Positions 8,393-16,331 of a DNA stretch of 64,000 nucleotides are shown piece by piece (the stretch's first letter is position 1; each line of letters begins with the position of its first letter). Source of the DNA: Streptomyces mangrovisoli (lineage in GTDB: Bacteria; Actinomycetota; Actinomycetes; Streptomycetales; Streptomycetaceae). The notes under the pieces were generated by a model, which had not been told where the DNA came from, made no database searches, and saw only the letters and a program-made list of their open reading frames with translations. The translations under genes and the position numbers were made by a program. Where the stretch lies: the NCBI RefSeq assembly GCF_000974985.2, contig NZ_LAVA02000001.1:62001-126000 (forward strand), in the 5' to 3' direction.

Positions 8393-9493
8393 TCAGTGCG
8401 CGACCCCGGCGAACCCGGGGATGTCCTCCGGCCGACGCGCACGCGGACCGACATATTCCGCCGAAGGCCGCACCAGGCGACCGGTCCGCTTCTGCTCCAG
8501 GATGTGCGCCGACCACCCCGCCGTCCGCGCGCACGTGAACATCGACGTGAACATGTGCGCCGGCACCTCCGCGAAGTCCAGCATGATCGCCGCCCAGAAC
8601 TCCACGTTCGTGGCGAGCACCCGGTCCGGCCGCCGGTTGTGCAGCTCCTCCAGCGCCGCCTTCTCCAGCGCCTCCGCGATCTCGAACCGCGGAGCGCCGA
8701 GCTCGCGCGCCGTGCGCCGCAGCACCCGCGCGCGGGGGTCCTCGGCCCGGTACACCCGGTGCCCGAAGCCCATCAGCCGCTCACCGCGGTCCAGGGCCTT
8801 CTTGACGTAGCCCACCGCGTCGCCGGTCCGCTCGATCTCCTCGATCATGCCCAGCACGCGGGAGGGCGCCCCGCCGTGCAGCGGGCCGGACATCGCGCCG
8901 ACCGCCCCGGAGAGCGCGGCCGCGACATCGGCGCCGGTCGAGGCGATGACCCGGGCGGTGAAGGTGGAGGCGTTCATGCCGTGCTCGGCGGCGGAGGTCC
9001 AGTAGGCGTCGACGGCCGCGACATGCTTCGGGTCCGGCTCACCCCGCCAGCGGATCATGAAGCGCTCGACGACCGACTGCGCCTTGTCGATCTCCCGCTG
9101 CGGCACCATCGGCCTGCTCTGGCCGCGCGCGGACTGGGCGACGTACGACAGGGCCATGACGGCGGCGCGCGCGAGGTCGTCGCGGGCCCGCCGCTCGTCG
9201 ATGTCGAGCAGCGGCTTCAGGCCCCACACGGGCGCGAGCATGGCGAGCGCGGACTGGACGTCCACGCGGATGTCACCGGAGTGCACGGGGATCGGGAACG
9301 GCTCGGCGGGCGGCAGTCCGGGGTTGAAGGCACCGTCGACGAGCAGGCCCCAGACGTTGCCGAAGGAGACATGACCGACCAGGTCCTCGATGTCGACGCC
9401 CCGGTAACGGAGGGCGCCGCCCTCCTTGTCCGGTTCGGCGATCTCCGTCTCGAACGCGACGACTCCTTCGAGCCCGGGTACGAAGTCGGACAT
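8393..9493 (-). CDS. citrate synthase-like protein
   Basis: A 366-residue protein of the citrate synthase family, which condenses acetyl-CoA (or another acyl-CoA) with oxaloacetate. Seen are LRYRGVDIEDLV near the N terminus, GPLHGGAPSRVLGM, the GFGHRVYRAEDPRA segment with the catalytic histidine, and ATNVEFWAAIMLDF containing a late aspartate. The start MSDFVPGLEG at 9493 is preceded by GTGAGGAGCC and fits homologues; the frame extends 54 codons further upstream with low-complexity residues that do not look coding. It is divergent from pdxH, as in S. coelicolor (SCO4387/4388 by memory). A methylcitrate synthase activity cannot be excluded. Confidence 0.9.
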   Translation of the reverse strand: MSDFVPGLEGVVAFETEIAEPDKEGGALRYRGVDIEDLVGHVSFGNVWGLLVDGAFNPGLPPAEPFPIPVHSGDIRVDVQSALAMLAPVWGLKPLLDIDERRARDDLARAAVMALSYVAQSARGQSRPMVPQREIDKAQSVVERFMIRWRGEPDPKHVAAVDAYWTSAAEHGMNASTFTARVIASTGADVAAALSGAVGAMSGPLHGGAPSRVLGMIEEIERTGDAVGYVKKALDRGERLMGFGHRVYRAEDPRARVLRRTARELGAPRFEIAEALEKAALEELHNRRPDRVLATNVEFWAAIMLDFAEVPAHMFTSMFTCARTAGWSAHILEQKRTGRLVRPSAEYVGPRARRPEDIPGFAGVAH

Positions 9494-9604
9494 CAGGCGG
9501 CTCCTCACGATGGGTACGGCGGGTGGGGGGTGCGGGTGCGGGATCGGTTCTGCGGGAAACGGGAACGGGGGCGCACCGGGGACGGGTGCGCGCAGCACCG
9601 GGAC

Positions 9605-9663
9605 GGCACTTGAACGATATCTCCGAGTGCCACCGTTGGGGAGGGTGAGCGGCACTCAGTGCC
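9605..9663. promoter_or_regulatory. GGCACT/AGTGCC inverted repeats in the citrate synthase-pdxH promoter region
   Basis: The 251-base divergent gap holds two related inverted repeats: GGCACT at 9605-9610 with AGTGCC at 9626-9631, and the compact palindrome GGCACTCAGTGCC at 9651-9663. The tight second one has the shape of a repressor operator. I cannot name the binding protein. Confidence 0.45.
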
Positions 9664-9744
9664 ACATATTGCCGCTCGACGCCGGATCGAGGGGACGGCG
9701 GGCGCCCTGGCCGGGACCGGGCGTCCATACGGCAAGATGACCGC

Positions 9745-10419
9745 GTGACCGATCGTGATCCCCTCCTCGACCCCGCCGCGATGCGCGCGCACTACCGGGC
9801 CGAGGGCCTCGACGAGACCGGCCTGGCCGCGCATCCCATGCACCAGTTCACCCGATGGTTCGAGGAGGCGGTGTCGGCCGCCGCGCGGGGACTGGTGTAC
9901 GAACCGAACGCGGTGGTCGTCTCCACGGCGGACGCCCAGGGACGCCCCAGCTCACGCACGGTCCTGATGAAGGACTACGACGACCAGGGCTTCGTCTTCT
10001 ACACCAACTACGACTCCCGCAAGGCCCGGGACCTCGCCGAGAACCCGCATGTCTCGCTGGTCTTCCCCTGGCACCCGATGGCCCGCCAGGTCGTCGTCAC
10101 CGGCACCGCGCGCCGCACCGGCCGCGACGAGACCGCCGCGTACTTCCGCACCCGCCCGCACGGCTCGCAGCTCGGCGCCTGGGCGAGCACCCAGTCCGCG
10201 GTGATCGAGTCGCGCGCCGAACTGGACGCCGTGTACGAGGAGCTGACGGCCCGCTACCCCGAGGGCGAACAGGTGCCGGTGCCGCCGCACTGGGGCGGCT
10301 TCCGGGTGGCCCCGCAGACGGTGGAGTTCTGGGCGGGCCGCGAGAACCGCCTGCACGACCGCCTGCGCTACGTCGCCGAGGCGAACGGCGACTGGCGGGT
10401 GGAGCGCCTCAGCCCCTGA
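9745..10419 (+). CDS. pdxH: pyridoxamine 5'-phosphate oxidase
   Basis: A 224-residue FMN enzyme that oxidises pyridoxamine/pyridoxine 5'-phosphate to pyridoxal 5'-phosphate. The family's typical segments are present: [29 protein letters not shown] in the FMN-binding half and the C-terminal [27 protein letters not shown], where the late Arg and His contact substrate. The GTG start gives the N terminus [22 protein letters not shown] expected for actinobacterial PdxH. It is divergent from the citrate synthase gene. A diverged paralogue lies at 51885-52556. Confidence 0.95.
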   Translation: MTDRDPLLDPAAMRAHYRAEGLDETGLAAHPMHQFTRWFEEAVSAAARGLVYEPNAVVVSTADAQGRPSSRTVLMKDYDDQGFVFYTNYDSRKARDLAENPHVSLVFPWHPMARQVVVTGTARRTGRDETAAYFRTRPHGSQLGAWASTQSAVIESRAELDAVYEELTARYPEGEQVPVPPHWGGFRVAPQTVEFWAGRENRLHDRLRYVAEANGDWRVERLSP

Positions 10420-10468
10420 GGCGCTCGGGGCCGGGGCCGGGGGCCGGAGAAGGGCCGTACACGCAGGC

Positions 10469-10539
10469 GACCCGCGAGCTCGGGTCCCTCCGCCCTGCGG
10501 CGGAGGAGCCGGCCGGACGTACCGGCGAGCTCGCGGGTC
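10469..10539 (+). terminator. branched stem structure downstream of pdxH
   Basis: Fifty bases after the pdxH stop, GACCCGCGAGCTCG (10469-10482) and its exact complement (10526-10539) can form a 14-bp helix. It encloses a second perfect hairpin (CCTCCGCC 10487-10494 with GGCGGAGG 10499-10506, loop CTGC) and a short CCGG/CCGG hairpin. The predicted shape is a three-way junction. It may be a terminator or a structured RNA element; no U-tract follows. Confidence 0.5.
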
Positions 10540-10941
10540 GGGTGACTGCTTGGGATTGGGCCGGCTGCGTGTTTCGAGGACACGTCGGTCCGGCACCGCA
10601 CAGGTGTGGTGACGGGCGCTAGCCCGCAGCCACCTCCGACGTCCGGGATGCATACATGCTCCGAACCACCTCCTCTCTTCGGTGACCACACACTACGAAG
10701 CCGACGCGAAGCGCTCAAGGGGTTTTTCGCGGATCGGGATCGAGGTCTACGCGCGCTGCTCGACGGCCGTCGCGGAAGGTGCAAAACTGGGCCATTCGGC
10801 AGGAACGGCCCCCGCACGGCGTACAACGATTCCCTCAATCTTGTGGGAACCCGCTGTGTGCTGCGTCACGGTCGAGTTGAATGATGACCAGTGAGCGAAC
10901 CGACGCGCCGTTCGTGCGGACGCAGCGTGCAGGGGGTCCAG
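10540..10941. other. intergenic region upstream of the PAS-domain gene
   Basis: About 400 bases without a convincing gene. It presumably holds the promoter of the PAS-domain gene. A GTG at 10891 keeps the same frame as that gene but lacks a ribosome site. I see no RNA gene or repeat in it. Confidence 0.5.
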
Positions 10942-12351
10942 GTGAGTGCTTCCCGGCGTAGTGGGACCACCGACGAGCTGGGGCCGGACGAGCCCGAGCC
11001 CGGTCGGGACGGAGCCGACGGCTCGGGCGGTCCGGAGCTGCTCGCGGCGTTGCTCGACGGGATGGACGCGGCCCTGTGCGCCTTCGACGCGGACGGGGCG
11101 GTGACCCACTGGAACCGCGAGGCCGAGCGCATCCTCGGCTGGACCGCGGCCGAGGCCGTCGGACGGCCGGGCCTCGCCGGCTGGGCGGTGCGCAGCGCCG
11201 ACGCCGAGGAGGTCGAGAAGCGGCTGCTGTCCGCGATGCACGCCCCCGGACGCCAGGTGCACGAGTTCGCGCTGCTCACCAAGGACGGCGGCCGGGTCCT
11301 GGTGCGGACGCAGTCGGCGGCCGTGCGCGGCCCGGACGGCACCCCGGCCGGGGTGTACTGCGCCTTCAGCGAGGTGCACACACAGATCGACCTGGAGCGC
11401 TCCATCGCGCTCAGCGAGGCCCTGTTCGAGGACGCCTCCTGGGGCGTCGTCCTCGTCGACGCCGACCTCAGGCCCGCCGTGCTGAACGCGTTCGCGGCCC
11501 GCGCGCTGGGCATCGGGCGCACCTCCGCGCTCGGCCGCCCGCTCGGCGAGCTGCTCGCCCAGGGCGTCGACGAGCTGGAGGGCGCGCTCACCCATGTGCT
11601 GGCCGAGGGCGCGCCGCCCGCGCCCGCCGAGCTGTGGGTGAGCGTGCGCACCGCCGAGGGCGAGAAGCGGCGCTGCTGGCGCAACGGTTTCCTGCGGCTG
11701 GCCTCGCCGCTCGCGGAGGAGCCGGTCCCGCTCGGTGTGGGCTGGCTGTTCCAGGACGTCACCGAGGCCAAGCAGAACGAGCAGGAGGCGGCGCTGCTGC
11801 GGTTCCGCGCCAGCCAGCTGCACCGGGCCGCGCGCGCCGCGGCCGAGTGCGAGGACCCGGTGGAGGCGGCCACCGTCCATCTCGACTTCGCGCTCGCCGG
11901 GTTCGCCGACCACGCGCTGATCGACCGGGTGGCGGGCGGCGCGCCGGCCGCCGGGGAGAGCGCGGGGCCGGTCCGGCTCGTGCGGGTCGCGGCGACGCCC
12001 GCGGGCGCGCCGGGGCCGAGCGTGCTCGCCGGCCGGTCCGGCATCCCGGTGCGCTACGACGACGGGCACCCGGCGCTCCAGTGTGTGGAGCGGACCGGCT
12101 CGGTGCGGGCCGACGCGGGCGGCGCGGCCGCCGAGCGGGCCCGCGAGTGGGCTCTGGCCCGCAAGTGGCCGGAGGACTCGGTGCACGCGCTGTGCGCGGT
12201 GCTGCGCAGTCGCGGCCGCACCCTCGGCGTCGTGACGTTCCTGCGCGGGGGTGGCCGCAGCCGGTTCGAGCGGGCGGACGCGACGTATGCGGAGGATGTG
12301 GCCGTACGGATCGCTGCGGCGCTGGATCTGGCGGGAATGCCGGGGCGCTGA
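10942..12351 (+). CDS. PAS-domain sensor/regulatory protein
   Basis: A protein of 469 residues from the GTG at 10942, chosen because AGGGGG lies five bases upstream; an in-frame GTG at 10891 would add 17 residues without a good ribosome site. A first PAS domain (about 35-150) shows ALCAFDADGAVTHWNREAERILGW and ends in a PAC-like YCAFSEVHTQ. A second PAS (about 155-275) has GVVLVDADLRPAVLNA. The C-terminal part (280-469) looks GAF-like. No histidine kinase, GGDEF or phosphatase module is visible, so it is a stand-alone sensor or partner protein. The signal is unknown. Confidence 0.8.
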   Translation: MSASRRSGTTDELGPDEPEPGRDGADGSGGPELLAALLDGMDAALCAFDADGAVTHWNREAERILGWTAAEAVGRPGLAGWAVRSADAEEVEKRLLSAMHAPGRQVHEFALLTKDGGRVLVRTQSAAVRGPDGTPAGVYCAFSEVHTQIDLERSIALSEALFEDASWGVVLVDADLRPAVLNAFAARALGIGRTSALGRPLGELLAQGVDELEGALTHVLAEGAPPAPAELWVSVRTAEGEKRRCWRNGFLRLASPLAEEPVPLGVGWLFQDVTEAKQNEQEAALLRFRASQLHRAARAAAECEDPVEAATVHLDFALAGFADHALIDRVAGGAPAAGESAGPVRLVRVAATPAGAPGPSVLAGRSGIPVRYDDGHPALQCVERTGSVRADAGGAAAERAREWALARKWPEDSVHALCAVLRSRGRTLGVVTFLRGGGRSRFERADATYAEDVAVRIAAALDLAGMPGR

Positions 12352-12416
12352 GCGCGCGGCGGCCCTCCCCGGCACCGCGCCCCTGTCGATCATTGGTGCG
12401 GGTCGGTGGGGGCTGG

Positions 12417-12566
12417 TCGCGCAGTTCCCCGCGCCCCTGGGTGGGGGTTGCTCGCGCAGCTCCCCGCGCCCCTTTCAGGGGCTTGGGCAGGTGTGCCCCG
12501 TCAGGGGCGCGGGGAACTGCGCGACCAGCCACGACGAGCCCGCAGGGGTCATTCAAGGGGCGCGGG
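12417..12566. repeat. GC-rich 3'-end repeat array, convergent gap 1
   Basis: Between the convergent PAS and SIS genes there are two minus-oriented copies (12417-12437, 12452-12472), one plus copy (12504-12524) and a truncated plus copy (12557-12566). Copies 2 and 3 face each other across about 31 bases and can pair over 20 of 21 positions. The 96 bases from 12452 to 12547 differ from 51736-51831 at only two positions. Confidence 0.9.
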
Positions 12567-12585
12567 CGTCGGCGGTCGGTCCGGG

Positions 12586-13341
12586 TCAGGGGCGGTAGAA
12601 GATCCGGTCGCGGTACTGCTCCATGACCCGGGTGTTCCACTCGTGGCCGCCGTCGACGTTGCCGGAGCGCAACAGCGGCGGCTCGATGCCCCGGTCCGCG
12701 AGGATGCCCGCCGCCGTGGCCACGACCGCCTGCATGATCGCCGAGGTGACCACCGTCGAGGCGGGCGCGAACGGTGCCGGGATGCCCGGCGCGGTCAGCT
12801 CCGCGTCGCCGACGGCGATCCGGGAGTCGAGCACGATGTCGCAGTGGTCCCTCAGATACGTCCCCGAGACGTGCCGGGACTTGGTCTCCTCGGCGTAGGC
12901 CACCGACGTCAGGCCGACGACCTTCACACCGAGCGCGCGGGCGCTCATCGCCATCTCCACGGGCAGCGCGTTGCGCCCGGACAGAGAGATGATCACCAGC
13001 GTGTCGCCCGCGCGCAGCGGCGAGGTGCCGAGGACGGCCGAGGCGAGTCCGTCGACGCGCTCCAGCGCCGAGCCGAGCGTCGCGGGCATCACGTCGACAC
13101 CGACGACACCGGGGACGGTGAGCAGGTTCATCAGGGCCAGCCCGCCGGCCCGGTAGACGACGTCCTGGGCGGGCAGCGAGGAGTGCCCCGCGCCGAACGC
13201 GAACAGCCGCCCGCCCCCCTGCACGGTGTCGGCGAGCAGCGTGCCGGCCGCGGTGATCGCGTCGGCCCCCTCGTCCCGCACCTGTTGCAGCAGCCCGATC
13301 GCCGCGTCGAAGAACTCTCCGGCCAGCGTGCCGTCGGTCAT
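12586..13341 (-). CDS. SIS-domain phosphosugar isomerase/binding protein
   Basis: A 251-residue single SIS-domain protein, the fold that binds phosphosugars. The glycine-serine segment FGAGHSSLPAQDV and the ISLSGRNALPVEMAMSARALG block are typical of the sugar-phosphate site. The family is often annotated as UPF0309-type with roles near N-acetylglucosamine or N-acetylmuramate phosphate metabolism; the substrate is not evident here. The ATG at 13341 is preceded by GAAGGGAC, and an in-frame extension to 13392 looks non-coding. It is divergent from dmdR1, as I remember for SCO4393/SCO4394. Confidence 0.85.
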   Translation of the reverse strand: MTDGTLAGEFFDAAIGLLQQVRDEGADAITAAGTLLADTVQGGGRLFAFGAGHSSLPAQDVVYRAGGLALMNLLTVPGVVGVDVMPATLGSALERVDGLASAVLGTSPLRAGDTLVIISLSGRNALPVEMAMSARALGVKVVGLTSVAYAEETKSRHVSGTYLRDHCDIVLDSRIAVGDAELTAPGIPAPFAPASTVVTSAIMQAVVATAAGILADRGIEPPLLRSGNVDGGHEWNTRVMEQYRDRIFYRP

Positions 13342-13612
13342 GCGCGGGGGTCCCTTCGAGGCGGGTGAACGTGTCCGCGGAGTCAGGTGCACAGGCCCGC
13401 GGACGGTGCCGCCCCGCGAACGTGTCGCGGATCACGGTGCGGTCTGGACCACAGCGCTGTCAATACGGAGTCCCCGCCGCGTACCTGCCTGTAACCGCTT
13501 GGTTTCAACGGCGCGGCACGGTTGTCGGTGGTATGCGTCAGAATTGACATCCAGGGCCAGCGCACGCGCCGGTGAGCCGTCGAGTTCCCGGCAGAGGTAA
13601 CGAGGGGCACGA

Positions 13613-14305
13613 ATGTCCGGACTGATCGACACCACGGAGATGTATCTCCGCACCATCCTCGAGCTGGAGGAAGAAGGTGTGGTCCCGATGCGCGCCCGCA
13701 TCGCGGAGCGGCTCGACCAGAGCGGACCGACCGTCAGCCAGACCGTGGCGCGGATGGAGCGGGACGGCCTCGTCTCGGTGGCCAGCGACCGGCATCTGGA
13801 GCTCACCGACGAGGGCCGCCGGCTGGCGACGCGCGTGATGCGCAAGCACCGGCTCGCGGAGTGTCTGCTCGTCGACGTGATCGGCCTGGAGTGGGAGCAG
13901 GTGCACGCGGAGGCCTGTCGCTGGGAGCACGTGATGAGCGAGGCCGTGGAGCGCCGGGTGCTGGAGCTGCTGCGCCACCCCACCGAGTCGCCCTACGGCA
14001 ACCCGATCCCGGGCCTGGAGGAACTGGGCGAGAAGGACGGCGCCGACCCCTTCCTGGACGAGGGCATGGTCTCGCTGGCCGACCTCGACCCGGGCGCGGA
14101 CGGCAAGACGGTCGTGGTGCGCCGCATCGGCGAGCCGATCCAGACGGACGCCCAGCTGATGTACACGCTGCGGCGGGCGGGTGTGCAGCCCGGTTCGGTG
14201 GTCAGCGTGACCGAGTCCGCGGGCGGGGTGCTGGTGGGCAGCGGCGGCGAGGCGGCCGAGCTGGAGTCCGAGGTCGCCTCGCACGTCTTCGTCGCCAAGC
14301 GCTGA
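13613..14305 (+). CDS. dmdR1: DtxR/IdeR-family iron-dependent repressor DmdR1
   Basis: A 230-residue metalloregulator that binds iron boxes when loaded with Fe(II) and represses siderophore genes. The N-terminal winged helix includes RIAERLDQSGPTVSQTVARM. All metal ligands known from DtxR fall at the same residue numbers: Met10, His79, Glu83, His98, Cys102, Glu105 and His106. The C-terminal SH3-like domain (about 145-230) ends in SHVFVAKR. In S. coelicolor this gene is overlapped by an antisense gene called adm. Here too the opposite strand is open for 410 codons (13538-14770), which in such GC-rich DNA is weak evidence by itself. Iron control of the gene itself is not evident. Confidence 0.93.
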   Translation: MSGLIDTTEMYLRTILELEEEGVVPMRARIAERLDQSGPTVSQTVARMERDGLVSVASDRHLELTDEGRRLATRVMRKHRLAECLLVDVIGLEWEQVHAEACRWEHVMSEAVERRVLELLRHPTESPYGNPIPGLEELGEKDGADPFLDEGMVSLADLDPGADGKTVVVRRIGEPIQTDAQLMYTLRRAGVQPGSVVSVTESAGGVLVGSGGEAAELESEVASHVFVAKR

Positions 14306-14345
14306 GCGGTCCGGGGCCCTTCCGCGCCAAGGACGTGAACATCTG

Positions 14346-14374
14346 TCAACTTCCGCTCGATGAGAGGAAGTTGA
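14346..14374. terminator. 29-base near-perfect inverted repeat after dmdR1
   Basis: Arms TCAACTTCC (14346-14354) and GGAAGTTGA (14366-14374) are exact complements, with an inner CTC/GAG pair around GAT and one G-A mismatch. It starts 40 bases after the dmdR1 stop. It could be a terminator stem or, because it is palindromic and AT-rich for this genome, a binding site. Confidence 0.55.
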
Positions 14375-14508
14375 GGTGCGGTTTCGGACGGGGTGAATCC
14401 AAGATTCAGTGGCGCGAATCGCAGCGCTTCGGCCGTATGCGTGCGAGGCTGAACGCGCAAGGCAGAGGACCTGAGGGGGCGGGGAGGATGTGCCGCAGTC
14501 GTGAGGAG

Positions 14509-14536
14509 GGCCCCGGCGCCGCATGGCGCCGGGGCC
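14509..14536. terminator. strong hairpin, probable terminator
   Basis: GGCCCCGGCGCC (14509-14520), loop GCAT, and its exact complement (14525-14536) form a 12-bp GC stem about 200 bases after dmdR1 and upstream of the hydrolase promoter. It probably insulates the two transcription units. Confidence 0.7.
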
Positions 14537-14702
14537 TGTCCTCCCCTGTGCTGACCCGGAGCCCCGAGCTCCCAGGGTCAGTCCCCGCGGACCGGTTTCC
14601 CCGAGCGGTCCGCCCCCCGCAGAAGATCTCCCCGCGTCGGCGTCGATCATTCCTCGCGAGTGGTCACTCGAACGAGGGGGTTTGTCCGCGGAGACCCCAT
14701 TT

Positions 14703-14718
14703 TCGAATACGTATTCGA
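14703..14718. promoter_or_regulatory. LexA-like palindrome upstream of the hydrolase-like gene
   Basis: TCGAATACGTATTCGA is a perfect 16-base palindrome. It differs from the actinobacterial SOS box form TCGAACNNNNGTTCGA by one symmetric base per arm. A -10-like TAGGCT begins directly after it (14719-14724), so a protein bound here would block the promoter. LexA binding is an inference from the pattern. Confidence 0.5.
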
Positions 14719-14867
14719 TAGGCTCGAGAGGCTCGCGGTGATCCGCAGCCGAGGTTCCCGCCGGAGGCACCGGGGAAGCACGGGACCGTGCGGGCCGCAG
14801 CGGCAGCAGATCGGGGCAGGACAGCTGGAGCGAGTGGTCCGAGCGGAGCTAGGGGGTGCCAGGGCCA

Positions 14868-15857
14868 ATGGCGCGGCGCATCGACGTGACCGGAGCGGGG
14901 GGCGTACGCCTCGCGGCCTGGGAGTTCGGAGACCCTCCCAAGGCCGACCCGCAGCAGATCTCGGCGTACGCCATTCCGGCGCAGGGCGCGGGACACGACC
15001 ACGGCGGTCCGGACGGGCGTTCCGGCGCGTACGCCGGCGGGCAGCACCATGACGGCCGTCGCCCCGGGGGCCGCGCCGATCCCGACGGGCCCCCGGGCGC
15101 CCTGTTACTCCACGGCCTGATGGGCCGCGCCTCGCACTGGGCGTCCACCGCCCGCTGGCTCTCCGGGCGCCGGCGCGCCATCGCGCTCGACCAGCGAGGC
15201 CACGGCCAGAGCGAGAAGCCCCCGCAGGCCGCCTTCAGCCGGGAGGCGTATGTCGAGGACGCGGAGGCGGCGCTCGAACAGCTCGCGCTCGCCCCGGCCG
15301 TCCTCATCGGCCACGCCATGGGCGCGCTCACCGCGTGGCAGCTGGCCGCGCGCCGCCCCGACCTGGTCTGCGGTCTGATCATCTGCGACATGCGGGCCTC
15401 CCCGCTCGGCGCCGCCTCGCAGCGCGAGTGGGCGGACTGGTTCCGGTCCTGGCCGACGCCGTTCGCCACCCTCGCGGACGTCCGGAAGTGGTTCGGCGAG
15501 GACGATCCCTGGGTGGAGCGCCCCAGCGCGGCGCGCGGCGAGTTCTACGCCGAGGTGATGCACGAGTCCGCCGACGGCTGGCGGCCGGTCTTCGATCCCG
15601 ACCAGATGCTGCGCACCCGCGAGACCTGGGTGCACGACGCGCACTGGGAGGAACTGGCTCAGGTGCGATGCCCCGCACTCGTGGTGCGGGGGCTCGACGG
15701 GGAGCTGGGGCGGGCGGAGGCGCAGGAGATGGTGCGGGTGTTGCCTCTTGGCGAGTATGCGGAGGTGGCTGAGGCGGGGCATCTTGTCCACTACGACCAG
15801 CCGGAGGCTTGGCGGGCGGCTATTGAGCCGTTCCTGGATGCCGTCCACACGGCGTGA
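14868..15857 (+). CDS. alpha/beta-hydrolase-fold protein, probably lacking catalytic nucleophile
   Basis: A 329-residue alpha/beta-hydrolase homologue. It shows the oxyanion block ALLLHGLMGRASHW, the strand-loop IALDQRGHGQSEKP and the late histidine segment AGHLVHYDQPEAW. The nucleophile elbow, normally G-H-S-M-G, reads GHAMG at residues 148-152 (codon GCC at 15316-15318), so the catalytic serine is alanine. Residues 25-75 form a Gly/His/Asp-rich insertion absent from simple hydrolases. It may be a binding or regulatory protein. The ATG at 14868 was preferred; an in-frame GTG at 14856 is possible. A LexA-like palindrome lies about 150 bases upstream. Confidence 0.85.
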   Translation: MARRIDVTGAGGVRLAAWEFGDPPKADPQQISAYAIPAQGAGHDHGGPDGRSGAYAGGQHHDGRRPGGRADPDGPPGALLLHGLMGRASHWASTARWLSGRRRAIALDQRGHGQSEKPPQAAFSREAYVEDAEAALEQLALAPAVLIGHAMGALTAWQLAARRPDLVCGLIICDMRASPLGAASQREWADWFRSWPTPFATLADVRKWFGEDDPWVERPSAARGEFYAEVMHESADGWRPVFDPDQMLRTRETWVHDAHWEELAQVRCPALVVRGLDGELGRAEAQEMVRVLPLGEYAEVAEAGHLVHYDQPEAWRAAIEPFLDAVHTA

Positions 15858-15905
15858 CTCGCGTCGCGTCGCGTCGGTGGTCGGCTGCGGGTCGCTAGGC
15901 CTCAC

Positions 15906-16312
15906 CCGCGCAGTTCCCCGCGCCCCTGGTCACCTGCGGGTGGGTGGGGGCTGTTCGCGCAGTTCCCCGCGCCCCTGGGGATGTGCGGCGGGGCGGGACT
16001 TGTTCGCGCAGTTCCCCGCGCCCCTGGGGGGTGTGTGGCTGGGCGGGGTTTCTTCGTGTGGTGCCTCGCGCCTCTGGGAAAGTGCGGCTGGGTGGGGGTT
16101 GCTCGCGCAGTTCCCCGCGCCCCTGAAAGGGGCGCGGGGAACTGCGCGACCAGCCACGACGAGCCCGCAGGGGTCATTCAAGGGGCGCGGGGAACTGCGC
16201 GAACAACCCCCGCCCACCCGCGGGGGAGGCATGTGAGGGGCGCGGGGAACTGCGCGAACAACCCCCACCCACCCGCGGGGGAGGCACTTGAGGGGCGCGG
16301 GGAACTGCGTGG
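15906..16312. repeat. GC-rich 3'-end repeat array, convergent gap 2 (nine copies)
   Basis: This 474-base gap between the convergent hydrolase and ABC permease genes holds five minus-oriented copies (15906, 15955, 16004, degenerate 16054, 16103; spacing 49-50) followed by four plus-oriented copies (16129, 16182, 16237, 16292; spacing 53-55). Copies at 16103-16123 and 16129-16149 are exact complements separated by TGAAA, giving a perfect 21-bp hairpin. The last plus copies sit in 55-base tandem units with near-identical filler. Positions 16021-16124 differ from 51654-51757 at two bases. Confidence 0.92.
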
Positions 16313-16331
16313 AGGGGGCGGGGCTCGGGGT

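Noticed and set aside
15906..16312. CRISPR-like array geometry (21-base repeat, about 28-base spacers, period 49)
   Set aside because: Spacers are related to one another and reused in other arrays, the repeat occurs in both orientations in one array, no leader or cas genes are nearby, and copies also stand alone.
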